Below, one piece after another: positions 23,524 through 35,068 of a stretch of 64,000 nt of DNA (positions are counted from its first letter, which is position 1; each line of letters starts with the position of its first letter). This DNA is from Effrenium voratum (lineage: Eukaryota; Sar; Dinophyceae; Suessiales; Symbiodiniaceae): NCBI GenBank assembly GCA_963377175.1, contig CAUJNA010003248.1:696710-760709 (forward strand). The letters run 5' to 3'. Under the pieces are notes generated by a model. The model worked only from the letters and a program-made list of their open reading frames with translations, was not told the DNA's origin and did not search any database. The translations under genes were made by a program, and so were the position numbers.

Positions 23524-25194
23524 CTACGCCGTTCCATCCTCGTCCGGCTCCTCGGCGCGCACGTCTTCGGAGACGTTCTTCGCCTCGAAGCCGAAGGTGA
23601 AGTCCCGGTCGCTCTTCTCCAGCTGTGCGCCGGGCCCCAGCCGCACCAAGAGATGGCTGTCCTGCAGCAGCACGCTGGCGCCGTGCACGAGGAGCGACCC
23701 CTGCTGTGAGGCCGCCGCCCGGCAAGCAGCGATCTGCGCCGGGCTCGTGAGGTGCGCCAACACTCCGCCCGAGGAGTCGTGCAGCATGGCGCTGGGCGAT
23801 GGTGGGCCGCCGTTGAACTTGTATCGCTCCTCGAACCACCTCACGCGCACCCGGAGGTTCACCTCCATCCCGGGCTTGAGCGCTCCGATCTGCTTGGCGG
23901 CCGCTCGATGCAAGGCGGCCTTCTGTTCCGGGGTGATGTCCTTGATGGCCAGGACCATCTTGCCCTTCTTGTGCCGCCATCCAAACATGCCGCCCCGCAG
24001 CCGCCGCAGCCGCTCCGCGGGCAGAGACTTGGCGCCAGCGCGCAGAAGCCAGCGGCACATGGCGCGGCACCGGGAAAAGGGCGTCGCCACCTCGCTGTAG
24101 ATGATGACCGGCTGGTCTTTTCGCTTCAAGACCTCCTTCACCCACGGGCCAGCAACGCCCGCAAGGCCGAAGTCCACAAACTCCCGCATGGGGATGTTGA
24201 ACGCCCCGTCGATATGCTCAATCTCAAATTCGAAACGCTCCCTGCAGTCAATGAACACGGCCTTGTCCTCAGCGTGAAGCCGCAAACTCTCGGCCATGCC
24301 GGCCCACTTTACATCATTGACGTTGCCACCGGTCCCATCGGAGATCCACTTCTCACCGATTTCTTCGAACTCACCGCCCTCGATCTCTGCGGCCTGTTTC
24401 TCGATTTCTGGGACATTGGCTTCCAGCCACCACTCAAAGCGCTCATCCTCCTCAGCCTCCAACTCGAATAGGTCGATTTCGTCCTCCTTCAGCTTGTTGA
24501 GGATGAACAGCAGCCGCCACTGCTGCTTCTTGTCCATCAAAGTCTCAAAGGCCCCATACACCTTCCTGAAACAGTCCACTGCTTGGGGGTGGCTGTTCTT
24601 ATCCGGGTGGATGCCCACGCTGATCCTGCGGTAGGCCCTCTTGATGAGGCTCAAGTCAGTGCCATACCACTTCGCCTCGAGGTTGAGAACCTCAAACTCG
24701 TGTCTTGAGGCCAGGATGCGCTCCACCGCCTTGTCATAGAAATGCTGCGGGTCCATGCGCAAAGAGTAGAGTGCCTCACGGGCTGCCCGCTCCGCTTCGT
24801 TCCCACCCAGAAGAACGACCGCTCCGTCTTCAGCGGCCTGGCGGTCCTTCTCCACTTGGTCAGGGTGCAGCTCGAGGTTTTCGGGGAGGAGGGACTTCAT
24901 GTGTGCCCCCTCATTCACTGCCGCACCAGGCACGTAGCCCCCTGGCCCACTCAGGTTCATAACCTTCACGCAATACCTGCCATCCGCAAAGGACATGATC
25001 TCCCCGATTTTCTCCTCCAGCTCCGGCGCGCCGTCCACGCCACGTATGATGACCTTCTTCGTCGCCTCGATGGGCGCTGCGCCCGGTCGCCGGTGTGCAA
25101 AGGCTGCCCCGCTGGGGACGCCCTGGGCGCCCTCCCGCCATGCGTCTGCACCCTTTTGCTCAACATCTGCCTCGATATCATCGAAGTCGAACAT
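23524..25194 (-). CDS. J-domain protein with rhodanese-like domain
   Basis: An intronless 556-codon frame runs from the ATG at 25192-25194 to TAG at 23524-23526. The N-terminus (1-160) is acidic and unassigned. A J domain spans about 165-225, with the Hsp70-stimulating HPD at 196-198 (SVGIHPDKNSHPQA). An acidic helical linker follows to about 280. A rhodanese-like domain spans about 290-405 (AVFIDCRERFEFEIEHIDGA; then QPVIIYSEVATPFSRCRAMC). The usual active-site Cys that starts the catalytic loop appears to be Ser367, so it is probably a binding module rather than a sulfurtransferase. The C-terminal 410-520 has a beta-rich OB-fold-like pattern. A J domain predicts recruitment of Hsp70. No introns, unlike the + strand genes, which suggests origin by retroposition or a rare intronless locus. 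Confidence 0.85.
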   Translation of the reverse strand: MFDFDDIEADVEQKGADAWREGAQGVPSGAAFAHRRPGAAPIEATKKVIIRGVDGAPELEEKIGEIMSFADGRYCVKVMNLSGPGGYVPGAAVNEGAHMKSLLPENLELHPDQVEKDRQAAEDGAVVLLGGNEAERAAREALYSLRMDPQHFYDKAVERILASRHEFEVLNLEAKWYGTDLSLIKRAYRRISVGIHPDKNSHPQAVDCFRKVYGAFETLMDKKQQWRLLFILNKLKEDEIDLFELEAEEDERFEWWLEANVPEIEKQAAEIEGGEFEEIGEKWISDGTGGNVNDVKWAGMAESLRLHAEDKAVFIDCRERFEFEIEHIDGAFNIPMREFVDFGLAGVAGPWVKEVLKRKDQPVIIYSEVATPFSRCRAMCRWLLRAGAKSLPAERLRRLRGGMFGWRHKKGKMVLAIKDITPEQKAALHRAAAKQIGALKPGMEVNLRVRVRWFEERYKFNGGPPSPSAMLHDSSGGVLAHLTSPAQIAACRAAASQQGSLLVHGASVLLQDSHLLVRLGPGAQLEKSDRDFTFGFEAKNVSEDVRAEEPDEDGTA

Positions 25195-25654
25195 GGCGCG
25201 GGGGCAAGAGCAGGCCAGAAGGCTGCCTACATTATTCCAGCTCTCCAGTACAAATGTCCTTCGGAGGATTAGTCTGATGATGAGAGATCAAGAGTTGGGA
25301 CCAAAGCGATGAACCTCGTGGTTTCCTTTTCCAACAAGGCTATCTTTGCCCATCGGTTCACGCATGAGGTGTGGTCAAGCTGCGGTTCGTAGATCGATCC
25401 ATAGGGCGCGAGCTGCGAAATATGAACCAGATCCTTGCCAGGGAAGAAGCTAATGAGAAACATCAGCCCCCACCCCCAACCCCCGCAGAAGGTTCTCAGA
25501 ACTATTCTTAGAAGCCCTTCTTAGACCAAGAACGCTTCAATAACCTCTCCTTGGGGGGCCTTTGGCTTCCTTCCGAGACAGGCCAAGCAAGGTTCGAACA
25601 GCAGACCTTGATGCAACAGCATGCACAAATCTGGACTGTCCGTTTTCAAATTAT

Positions 25655-25760
25655 CCCCTGCTAAAAGTTTGACTTGTGGGAAAAAATACAGAAACTACCA
25701 ATATATCCCGAAAAGCAAATCACACCTCGGGAGCCAGATGGCTGGCAACCAAGAAATCGG
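25655..25760 (+). mobile_element. MITE-like family F, copy 3 (diverged)
   Basis: CCCCTGCTAAAAGTTTGACT, GAAACTACCA and GGGAGCCAGATGGCTGGCA follow the order of the copy at 20934. Ends are approximate. Confidence 0.35.
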
Positions 25761-27572
25761 CCCTGGGCAAATTTCCAAGCTGCGCTCGGATCAGCGGTCC
25801 CGGTACTTGGACCAAGCCGCAGGCTGATCTACTCCGCTTGCCTCAAAACGTGCCCTGCCTGGAAGGCCAAGTACCGAAAGTACAGCGCCGGCGCCAAACC
25901 GGACACGTTCTCCCTGGCGAGGCTCACGGGAGGGCTCGTAAAACTCTGGGGCGGATGGCTGAATGGATGTCGAGGTATGGGTTCTGGAGGGATGGATTAA
26001 TACATATATATATATATATTATGACATACCACCAATAGAAGCTTGAACACAGTATATGCCCCTTATAGAACTGGCATACAACCTCCCATCCTTCCAAAGC
26101 CGTCTCCCAGAACCTGCCTTGGTAGCAATGCTTCAAATTTATGGAGCTGCCACTGTCGGTCGAAACGACGTCCTTTCAACAGCTGGCCATTGGGAGGCTG
26201 TCATTCCGAAAAAGACAGCGTTCTGTTGGGGCAAACTTATGGCACGGAGCCAACAAAGACACCAATACAACCTCAACACGTAGCCCATCTGAGTGGTAAA
26301 CTTCTGGTTGCTTAAAGAGATATCTGTATCTTCAGCGCCTGGCAATGGCAGTGGAGTATCAAGTCCATGGGAAAACACAGCGTGTATCATGTGAACTCAC
26401 AAACCCCCCGAGCTCGCTCTAGAAACAACCCAGAAAGAGAAACCGAGAAACCGGTTGGATGCGCTTTTTTTGTGGAGTTCACCTTTGATTGCCTTTTTGT
26501 GTTCTTCCTCCTGGTCCTGTTTTGGTGCTCTTCTAATACACTATGAATATCCTGCAGGGGTGGATCCTGCAGGGGTGGCCACATAAAACCCCTTTTCTAG
26601 CAACAACAATGATGATAACCCCGCAAGCAAGCTGATTGCAACGAGCAGTTGAATAGCATTACATTTGTAACGACGACGTCCCAAAGTCATCTTGTCCTTC
26701 CTTCGCACTTCAGACAACGATCGTTGCCAGCTCTTTATTGTCGACCAACACAACAGAGTAGACAACTGGCCTGGTGTTCTCTTGTTTGTCCCGAGGCTAA
26801 TCGTTGTCGACCAAGGAACCGCGAGCTGGCCAAGTCTGAGAAAAGCCGCATGGAAGAACACGCACAGTGGCTTGTCGCTTGCGAGCCAACAAACACTGTC
26901 GTTCACAAAATGATGTCCCAAATCGCCATGCACCTGCGGCAATCGCCAAGAACATGTCCTCCCCTAAGGGTCCTGGGGCTTGGTATGCAGAACCTGGGGC
27001 CCGAACCGCACTTCGAGTGGCTTTGGGGGTGTCAAAAGGACGTAGTAGGCCCCAAATTCCATCAGGAGCTTTTGGACCGGTTGCGTCACTTGGGACACTC
27101 CAGAGTCGCAACTGCAAGGCTTGAAGTAACTGGCCCAAAGGCCCAAAAAAGAACAGGTGATCCAATTTTGCCCACTGAACATGGACCTATATAAATCGGA
27201 CCACAAATGGTGACCATTGGACTAAAAATGGAAACCAACACAGGAAAACCAGAAATGGATCAAAAGGTGGATTTGCTTTGGGCAAAGGAGCCAGCAACTC
27301 TAAGGCGCCTCTGCACATTGGTGCCGAAGGGGAAGAACCTGGGAGAGCGGTGCAGAGCATGGAGGGCACCAGGGCAAGCCTTGCCCTAAACCGCCTTCGG
27401 CTTGTTGCTGCGCCTTTAAAAGGACCCCTGGAATTGTGGACCCACAGGGCATGCGTGCCTTCAGTCAGGTAGGCAAACAAGTGGCAACTGACCACTAAGA
27501 AAGCCCTGGTTGAGATAGGTAGGAGCGAGGGGCTCACGCAAAATCTCAAGGAAGCCATCGGCTAGCTATGCC

Positions 27573-27709
27573 TCTAGGGGTACCTTCCCCATTCTTTCCA
27601 GGCATCCTTCTTGCTGAAAAAACAAGACAACAACAAATCCCTGGGAAACAGATCCGTTTTTTGAAAAGAACGATGGTTGAAAAGAATGGAAAAGGAATCA
27701 ACCCCTCGA
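27573..27709 (+). mobile_element. MITE family B, copy 1
   Basis: TCTAGGGGTACCTTCCCCAT at the left is an imperfect inverted match to the right end (GGAATCAACCCCTCGA). The element of 137 bp matches the inserted element at 37008-37131 in opposite orientation. Confidence 0.7.
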
Positions 27710-27816
27710 ATAACATCCTACAGATTCTCTACCCTCGGAAGCCGAGGCCCAACACGCAACATGCCACAGTGACTCTGATTGCACACTGGTTGACTGAGAC
27801 AGGGCTTTTGGCTCAC

Positions 27817-27912
27817 ATGTGGCTGTGGGTCGAAAATAGGTACCCAGAATGGAACTCTGGTAAATGGAAGCATGGACTAAAACCTGCGGTCCCCTGGTGG
27901 CTTAATTTTGCC
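27817..27912 (+). repeat. Repeat family E, copy 1
   Basis: GGCTGTGGGTCGAAAATAGG ... GGAACTCTGGTAAATGGAAG ... AAACCTGCGGTCCCCT; same order as copies at 28227 and 36471. Terminal structure not clear. Confidence 0.5.
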
Positions 27913-28005
27913 CATTCCCATGTGACGTGATGCCGCTGCTTTTATAGCCAAGGGTGCATCAGACGGCGGTGCGTGCGTGCTGCGTGCGTGAGCTTGTTTG
28001 TTCTT

Positions 28006-28100
28006 CCATTAGCTTAAGTCCAATGAAAAAGCATACTTCCGTTATAGATCCCTTTTCAAACCAGCAGGGGAACATAAACAATACTCATTTCAGCGAATGG
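28006..28100 (+). mobile_element. MITE family C, copy 2
   Basis: CCATTAGCTTAAGTCC at the left and a diverged CAGCGAATGG at the right flank the family body (CAAACCAGCAGGGGAACATA). Confidence 0.5.
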
Positions 28101-28226
28101 AAGTGTTTGTTTGTTTGTGCTTGTGTGCTGATGTGTGTGTGTGTGTGTCAAGTTCGCCTCCAGGGCCTTCTGACTTTAGCCGAGTGGCGCGTTGCCAGGT
28201 ACCTGACAGATGGGCAGCTGCTCAGA

Positions 28227-28312
28227 CATCGGATGGTGGCTGTGGCTCAAAAAACCGGTACCCCAAATTCAACCTTGGCAAGTGAAAACATGGGCCAAAA
28301 CTGCGGTTTGCC
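28227..28312 (+). repeat. Repeat family E, copy 2
   Basis: GGCTGTGGCTCAAAAAACCG followed by GGTACC and CAAAACTGCGGTTTGCCCCT; very similar to 36471-36548. Confidence 0.6.
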
Positions 28313-28388
28313 CCTCCTGTCTAATTTTGAGTGTCAACGCTAGGAAACCTTTGTGCCGGTAATCCAATACTGGGCTGCTCTTAGATTC

Positions 28389-28500
28389 CCCGCTAAAAGT
28401 GACTAACTTTTAGTGGATTTAATGGAAACTACCACCAAACACCTAAAAAGCCAAAAGGCTAAGGGGGTTAGCCACCAAGAATAGAGACACCAACGTAACA
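28389..28500 (+). mobile_element. MITE-like family F, copy 2
   Basis: CCCCGCTAAAAGTGACTAAC, GGAAACTACCACCAAACACC and AAAGCCAAAAGGCTAAGG match the copy at 20934-21040. Confidence 0.5.
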
Positions 28501-29508
28501 CCAAGCATTTGGAGGGCCGAGTTTGGACACGTTCTCATGTAAACCCTACGAAGGCTGTTGAACCCTCGCTTCCCGTGGCTGCCCTGGGTCTGGGTGTTGA
28601 CCGGTTTTAGGAACATTTGTCCACTGATACCCTGCCTGCCACAAACATAGCATCTGTAGGAGGGTACCTGGAGATCGGTTTCCTCTTAGAAGAACCCCTA
28701 ATTCTATTAAGGACGACCGTTGCAAAAAGCGGGCAATAGTCCATCTTCGAACACTTTGTCCAACCCTGCAAAGAGCCACAGGCCTCCGGATGAGGCACGT
28801 TGACATGTTGAACCTTCAGAAAGCAGTAACCGTCCACTTTATGTCCACTCAGCCACCAACCAGGCGGTTGACCTGGGGGATTCTCCGGGTGACCCTCTGC
28901 TGAAGGTAAAGCACCAGCCAACAAAAATGCCACAGACTTGAAGGAACCGCAAGCAAGCTGCAACCAAACCTGAGCAAGCTGCAACCTTGCAATGTCGTTC
29001 TTCCGCATCGCGTGCGCGGAAGAAGGCTTGTTTGCAAGTGCAACACAACCGTCGACTCCCAAACAGGCAGCGAAGGCAACGTCAAATGCATCAACTATGC
29101 TGAGAGCAGTGACACGCATACAAAGGAACTCATTCATGCGGGTGAACAATAGTTCAACGCCTTGCTTGCAACAAGACCCCCTCATGGCCCCGTCATCACC
29201 AGTGAGATTGCTTTGTACCTTCCTCTCACGGCCATGTTTCCCTCGCAACATGTGTTCAAATCCATACGGGTAGGAATCTTCACGGGTAAGGTCGTAAATC
29301 GCCGGTCAGGTGCCTCTAATTTGCTCACATGCTTCACCCCCGAGAAAGCTCTGAGGGTAGGCGCGTTTTCTTCTATAGACTTCCCGAGGGCCAGGCTGAG
29401 TAGTTGTGGACCTTTGCGCGCCGCCGATGCGCCAGACTATGCTCCAGAGCTCCTGGCAACGTGGCTGGGGTTTTGTAAATGCTTTCAAGAACTCGTTGCG
29501 CCATTCTT

Positions 29509-29621
29509 CCATTTGCTTAAGCCCCTGGAGAGAAAAAAACAAAAATAATATTTGCAGTAGTGATATATTATCTTTAAAACCAACAAGGGAGAACAAAAGC
29601 AAAACCCTTTAACAAAAATGG
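29509..29621 (+). mobile_element. MITE family C, copy 3
   Basis: CCATTTGCTTAAGCCCCTGG at the left, internal GCAGTAGTGATAT and AAACCAACAAGGGAGAAC, decayed right end. Confidence 0.5.
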
Positions 29622-29876
29622 ACGCATTTGCTGGCGTTCAATTGACTCAACCGTACGTGCCATGTTTGGGTTGTTGGATCTCCCAGCCGGCACCGGTGCT
29701 GCGCTCCACACTTGCGACCTCCTTTTCAAGATGACGGGGTCAGATCTCCTTTTCGTGTCTTAGCCTCACAGATCCCTTAGGACCTGTGAAAGGGGGTGCT
29801 TTTGGCCAGGATCCAGGGTGTGTGTCTCTAGGAAATCCGCAGAGCTGAGCATGCACTGTGGTCGTTTGCGATTCAA

Positions 29877-29989
29877 CTAGGCCCTCCAGACTTGAGAGGT
29901 TAGAATAAGGGTCGCAGCTTTCTGTAGTCTATTTTTGTAGGGGAACCCTCCCCCAAAAAAGGGTAAAAGGGCACTACTGGGGGACCTAG
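29877..29989 (+). mobile_element. MITE family A, copy 1 (TSD TCAA)
   Basis: CTAGGCCCTCCAG at the left and TGGGGGACCTAG at the right are inverted ends of a 113-bp element. TCAA directly flanks both sides (29873-29876 and 29990-29993), a 4-bp target duplication. Confidence 0.8.
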
Positions 29990-30830
29990 TCAATGTGGTG
30001 CCAGGCCGAGACTATCTGGAAATTCCAGAAGGGTCACCCTCTTGGTAGGTTGAAGGGAAACCACCCCCGTTTTGATGTTTTCACCCGTCAAAAAACCGGT
30101 CAAAATCATTGGACCCGTCTATGCATTCCAAGTCTTGGCAGTTTGGCCCCCCATTCTCGGCTTTCAGGTCTTGCCGAGGTATCCACCAAGGGCCGTGGTT
30201 TGTCGCCTTTGCAAAAAAGTCTCAAACCACTGGGAACCCTCTGAATATTTAAGTCTGAATTCCGGGAAACCAAAACCAAGCAGCTTGAAATATCATACCC
30301 TGACTTGAGTGTCTATTGTTGAGGGTACCCCTTCTTGGTTTGTTGTGAAAGAAAAAAACACCATTGCACAATGTGTAGATAACAGAACAAAAAGGACAAC
30401 AGCCAAAACGAAAAGCACAACTGAAGCCGCTTTGTGGATGCCATGAAGAAAGAGACACCTTTTTGAGACCCATCGCCCAGTTCCCAAATCGGCGTGCGCT
30501 CCTGGGCTCTTTGCCGAGGAGATGCTGAGGCAGAGGAACCTGATGGAGAGAAATCCAACGTCGTTTTGGCTCCATTCATAGGTGACCTTTTGAACAAATC
30601 AAGAGGGACCTGGCAGATAGAACAAAACCAATCTAAACCAGCGGAATCCATCAGTTTTCAAGCAACCGAACCCAAAAAGGACGCCTATGGTTCCATTTCT
30701 TCGCTGACCGCTTGCCTTCCCCTTTCCCCGTTACCTGGGAGGCAAGTTGTGGGGTCGCAAGAATGGCCAAGACCTCAGGAGGCTACACCAACTCACCGGG
30801 TAAGTAGGATCATTGAAGGTACGAGTGCAG

Positions 30831-30941
30831 CTAGGTCCTCCAGTAGAGAGGTTGGAATAAGGGTACCCCTTTTTCTGTAGTCTATTTTAGTAGGGGAACC
30901 CTCCCCCCAAAAAGGTGAAAGGGCACTACTGTGGGTCCTAG
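30831..30941 (+). mobile_element. MITE family A, copy 2
   Basis: CTAGGTCCTCCAGTAGAGAG at the left, GGGTCCTAG at the right; flanks GCAG and GCAA are a one-mismatch 4-bp duplication. Confidence 0.75.
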
Positions 30942-33488
30942 GCAAGTGACTTCCTGGTGATTTGAACAATAAGATACCAGTAATGCATATGAGCGTCATG
31001 ATGCGGGGGCAAAAGGACATATTTGTCCCAAGCACCACCAAACTATCCTAATTCAATGGGGGAAATTGATACTGGCCAATCGGGGGAGGGGGGGGGCTTT
31101 CGCTTTGGTTTCCCGTCAAAACCAACCAACCCGAGGCTCTCAAAAGAATACTCCCCACCAACAAACGCGCGGTGGATCCTGGTCCATAGATAGTCTGAAC
31201 GTAAACGACCAACAAAACATGCCTTAGTCAGGGAGCCTTCAAATGGTAAATGTCAAAAGAACTGTGTGTGTGTGTGTGTTTTGCGGGAACCTTTGGTTAT
31301 AAAATCATCATTTAAATCCGAAGACCAAGTTTCCCACTCGGAGCCGCCCTTTGGGCCCGACCGCAGCAGCACCAGCAGTGAGGAGAGCAGCGCGAAGAGC
31401 AACAAGGCCATAAAGAGAAAGACTGGCCGGCCGTCGATCCCAAACCCACCCTTGACGCATCTCTGGGTATACCAACGAGAAGATGTGTTGTTTCTGCTTT
31501 CTATTTGGTCTAGCCTGCCACATAAGACAAACCCCAGAACTGCGTGGATATCAAATTGAATTGGTCATCCTTCCGTGGACGGCATTGACATGCGGACTTG
31601 TAGCCATCAAGTACGATCGAGGGAATTTCCCCTTTGACATTCCTGGCTCACAGGAGAGAAAAACCGGGCCCCCGTTCATGCACGATTTCCTTGTACAAGC
31701 AAACGGGAGATGGGGGGAAGGGTCCGCTTTGAGGCACGCCCACCCATCGACATGTGTCCAAGAAACGAGACCCCCCAGAAAGATAGTAGCCTTCTTCCCC
31801 TCAAGCATCTTGGACCCTCTTTTCAGGTCCAAAACCTGCCAATGGAGGTCCTAACCCCATCAATGGAGGGTCCAGTGATGCTTAAGGCCCAAGAAAAAGG
31901 TGCTCCCACTTCAGGACACCGAGTTGCATTTTCGTCTGATACAAAACAAAAAAAGACATCTGCCGTGCCAGATTGAAGCTTGGCACTCGATTCCAGAAGG
32001 CATCTTGAGAAATCCTCTCTGCCACGAAGTCCTTTCCTGCAGATTGCCTGCGGGCTTCGTTCCCAACGTCTTGTAGTCAAGCCGAGTAAACACGCCCTAG
32101 TCCCCACTTGCTTTACATAGCCAGCAGTTCATCGCCCTTGACTCACTACCCTGCGCGAAACAAAATACAGGCCTGCGAATCCCAAATGTGCAGCCTGCGA
32201 GCCGTAACCTTCACCGTACACATGTGTATCCCTCTCGCTCTCTCTCTCTCTCTCTCTCTTTCTCTTTCGTCATGTAGAGCTTTGTGTAAATGAGTGTGAC
32301 GCCTGCACGCAAAAAGACACTATTATATATATATAATCCATGATCTTGCGGACCGCTTGCCCTTTGTGACAGCTTTAGCGCGTGGCACCAGCCCCATCTG
32401 GGGCCCCAAACTGAAGACGGAGAAGCACTGCGGTGTGCCGCCCAGCGCCAAAAGGTTCCCAGGGTCCAGGAGGATGCGAGTGGCCGGCAGAATGCACTCC
32501 TGATGTCAAACCAGTTGGGTGCGTCTTTTTGTAGGATTCGGTTTCCCCTGTTTCCCTTTAAATTCTCTTCTTAGGATTCGGAACCCAAAATGGTGGTGTT
32601 CCTCGTGGTTTCCCTTAACAAACAAAAACACAATCAAGGGGTGCCCGCTAAGGGTGCCAAAAAGGGGCCCAGCATGACCTGAATCTCTAAAAACGAGTTG
32701 AACCAATTGGATGTCTTCCGTGTTTGATGTGGAGCATGCCCATCGCCAACCAGACCAGAAGGAATGATCAGGAATCCCTTAAAAGTGCTGTCTTTCTTCT
32801 GGGTCGAAAGCCATGAGCTGAATGCATCGGAAGAATCTGGGGGCAAAGGTGAAACCCATAAACGGTGGACTCTCAGTATTTAGGTGATAAACAAGTGATC
32901 ACCAGAAGGTCGTCGCTGAAAGCATGGTGTTCTTGATGCAATTAAGCTAATTGGCGCAACCACATGTTGTCAAACAGTCCCGTGGATGCCCCCGCTGCAG
33001 CAACGTGTCCAATTCTGAATGCTGTTTGGTCAAATGAAATTCATGCCTTGGCCTGCCAGTTTGGGGCAGAAGTGACAAAGACTACCGCTGGAGGCCTTTG
33101 ATGCCCAAGTGCATCGAGACTCGTCAAGCCCCATCACTCCCGTGAGCCAGAGCTTGCCATTATTTCGCGCGGCCAGGTGCTGTCCGTTGGAGTTGTGATC
33201 CGACGTACCTTCCGACATCCAACCCTTCGGCGATGTGAACCGTTGCTTCCGCTGGCATGATTCTGGCGTGAGCGGGCGTTCCCATGGCATGCTGAGAAAG
33301 CTACGAACTGCCCTGTATTTAAAAAGCACTGGCAAGCTGCAAAAGGTGCACCGAGACATTCAGAATGTCAAATGCTATCCAAGCCCAACACTATATGGCC
33401 ATGGGTTTCAATGGGGAACCCCCTTAAAAGTGTTTGTTGGACATCAATCCCCACCCAAATGACGTCCACCTGCCAAAACTAGGCTCCC

Positions 33489-33594
33489 TATTGATGGACA
33501 AAAAAAACACTTCGCACCAGTTGTCATGGATGAAACCCGAATACTGGGATAAACCACGTACCATCGGGTGTAAGATTTTGTCCATCCGCAGTAT
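33489..33594 (+). mobile_element. MITE family G, copy 2 (diverged)
   Basis: The right end GATTTTGTCCATCCGCAGTAT and the left end TATTGATGGACAAAA resemble the 22-bp ends of the copy at 21070, with substitutions. The internal TTCGCACC is also shared. Confidence 0.55.
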
Positions 33595-33976
33595 TGGGGG
33601 CAATTCTAGACCAAAGCCAACGGCAAGGGAAGGCTCCTCGCAGCCTTCCTTGCTGCAGGACTGGCAACCAGCCACTGGGCAAGCATGGCAAACCTGGCGA
33701 TCCAGACGAAAAGAGCTCATCCGTCGTTGGTTTGAACGGGTGTTTGGTGTCTTAGTCTCAAAATGGAGCCCCAAAATGGGTGCCGTCCCATTGGCTTGCC
33801 TTCAATGGCTGGTCGCTTTCAGGTGCCCGGGGTGTCCCAAAATGCAGGCCATAGGATCGGAGCATCAACCGTTTGGAGACGGAAACCGACAGCTCCAACC
33901 GGATAGCATGATCATTTGCTCCCTGAGGGTCGGGCAATGTATCGGATAGCACCAAATGTCCGGAGTCGGCATGCAA

Positions 33977-34088
33977 CTAGGTCCTCCAGTAGAGAGGTTA
34001 GAATAAGGGTACCCTTTTTTCTGTAGTCTATTTTAGTGGGGGAACCCTCCCCCAAAAAAGGGTAAAAGGGCATTACTAGGGGACCTAG
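33977..34088 (+). mobile_element. MITE family A, copy 3 (TSD GCAA)
   Basis: CTAGGTCCTCCAGTAGAGAG to AGGGGACCTAG, 112 bp, with exact GCAA on both flanks (33973-33976 and 34089-34092). Confidence 0.85.
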
Positions 34089-34426
34089 GCAAAATACCCA
34101 TTGGCCGGGCCAATTCTGAAAGGAAGCTGAACAGCTTTCAGACTTTGCAGATCAGGTGTTGCTCCAAGGCCCTTTCAATGTGGTCAGGCTGCAAAATCAA
34201 CAAGTGGCGTTTCTCGGGAAATGTGCCCATCAATCTTCCCCTGGGTATTCATTGAACAGCCCGCTTGGAATCATCGCAAAATCAGACAAGGGAACAAATT
34301 CCACCTTGAAGTGCTCATGTTGAGAAAAGCCTGGGCAAATGCGGACACCACCTCGCGGAAACCACCGTTGCACCTGCCTGGAAGTTGTCTGGATACGTCG
34401 TCATGGGGCATGCCTCAAGGCTTGGC

Positions 34427-34523
34427 TGGAATTAGGACCCCAGCAAACAAATACATGTTTTGCCTGGGTAGTGGAAAACAAAGGGGACCCCAAAAAAACA
34501 AAAAACAGAAAGGGAACTGATTC
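34427..34523 (+). mobile_element. MITE-like family D, copy 2
   Basis: GGAATTAGGACCCCAGCAAA ... GTGGAAAACAAAGGGGACCC ... CTGATTCT; matches the copy at 21343-21440. Confidence 0.6.
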
Positions 34524-34651
34524 TGGGGAAGAAGGTAAACCATGCAGGACTGCATAGAAAGCCAGCGACTGTGACGAGGCAAGGCCAACCGAGGAAGTAC
34601 AAACTACAAGTAGAGTTTTTGCAGTGTGGTGTTCGTGCGCATGTGTTGCTT

Positions 34652-34750
34652 CCGTTTGGCTAAGGCCCCAGGAAAAAAACATGTCCAGTAGTGATGAATT
34701 CCTTTTAAACCAACAAGGGTAAAAACAAAAAAACTATTCTTAAGCAAATG
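34652..34750 (+). mobile_element. MITE family C, copy 4
   Basis: CCGTTTGGCTAAGGCCCC, CCAGTAGTGATGAATTCC, AAACCAACAAGGG and a right end TTCTTAAGCAAATGG. Confidence 0.65.
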
Positions 34751-34961
34751 GAGGGTTCCTATGTTGCAGCATCATGAATTCAACTCATTTCTTGCACGGC
34801 ACTCTCGAACCCCACGACGCAATGCGAGCCGGTTGCTACCGTCTTGCTGTCTAGATCTCCTGCCAGTTGTTTCACTGTAGGAGGCAGGAAGCAGGTCAGC
34901 AATGACGCTGTCAGGCAAGGGTGTAGCACCAGTTTTACTTTTGCTCAAACATCCTTTCGGT

Positions 34962-35068
34962 CCATTTGCTTAAGTCCCCCGGGAAACAAAACAAAAACAT
35001 ACTTCCAGTAGTGCTAGATTCCCTTTCAAGCCAACGGGGGAAAATAAACAATATGTTTAACCAAATGG
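34962..35068 (+). mobile_element. MITE family C, copy 5 (best ends)
   Basis: CCATTTGCTTAAG at the left pairs with TTTAACCAAATGG at the right; the body holds CTTCCAGTAGTGCTAGATTC and AGCCAACGGGG. Confidence 0.7.

Noticed and set aside
23210..24145. Minus-strand Arg/Ala/Gly-rich frame overlapping the J-domain gene
   Set aside because: It is a shifted-frame shadow of the GC-rich J-domain/rhodanese coding sequence, with no recognisable domain.
25560..25620. tRNA gene suggested by GGTTCGAAC
   Set aside because: No matching acceptor, D or anticodon arms could be folded around it.
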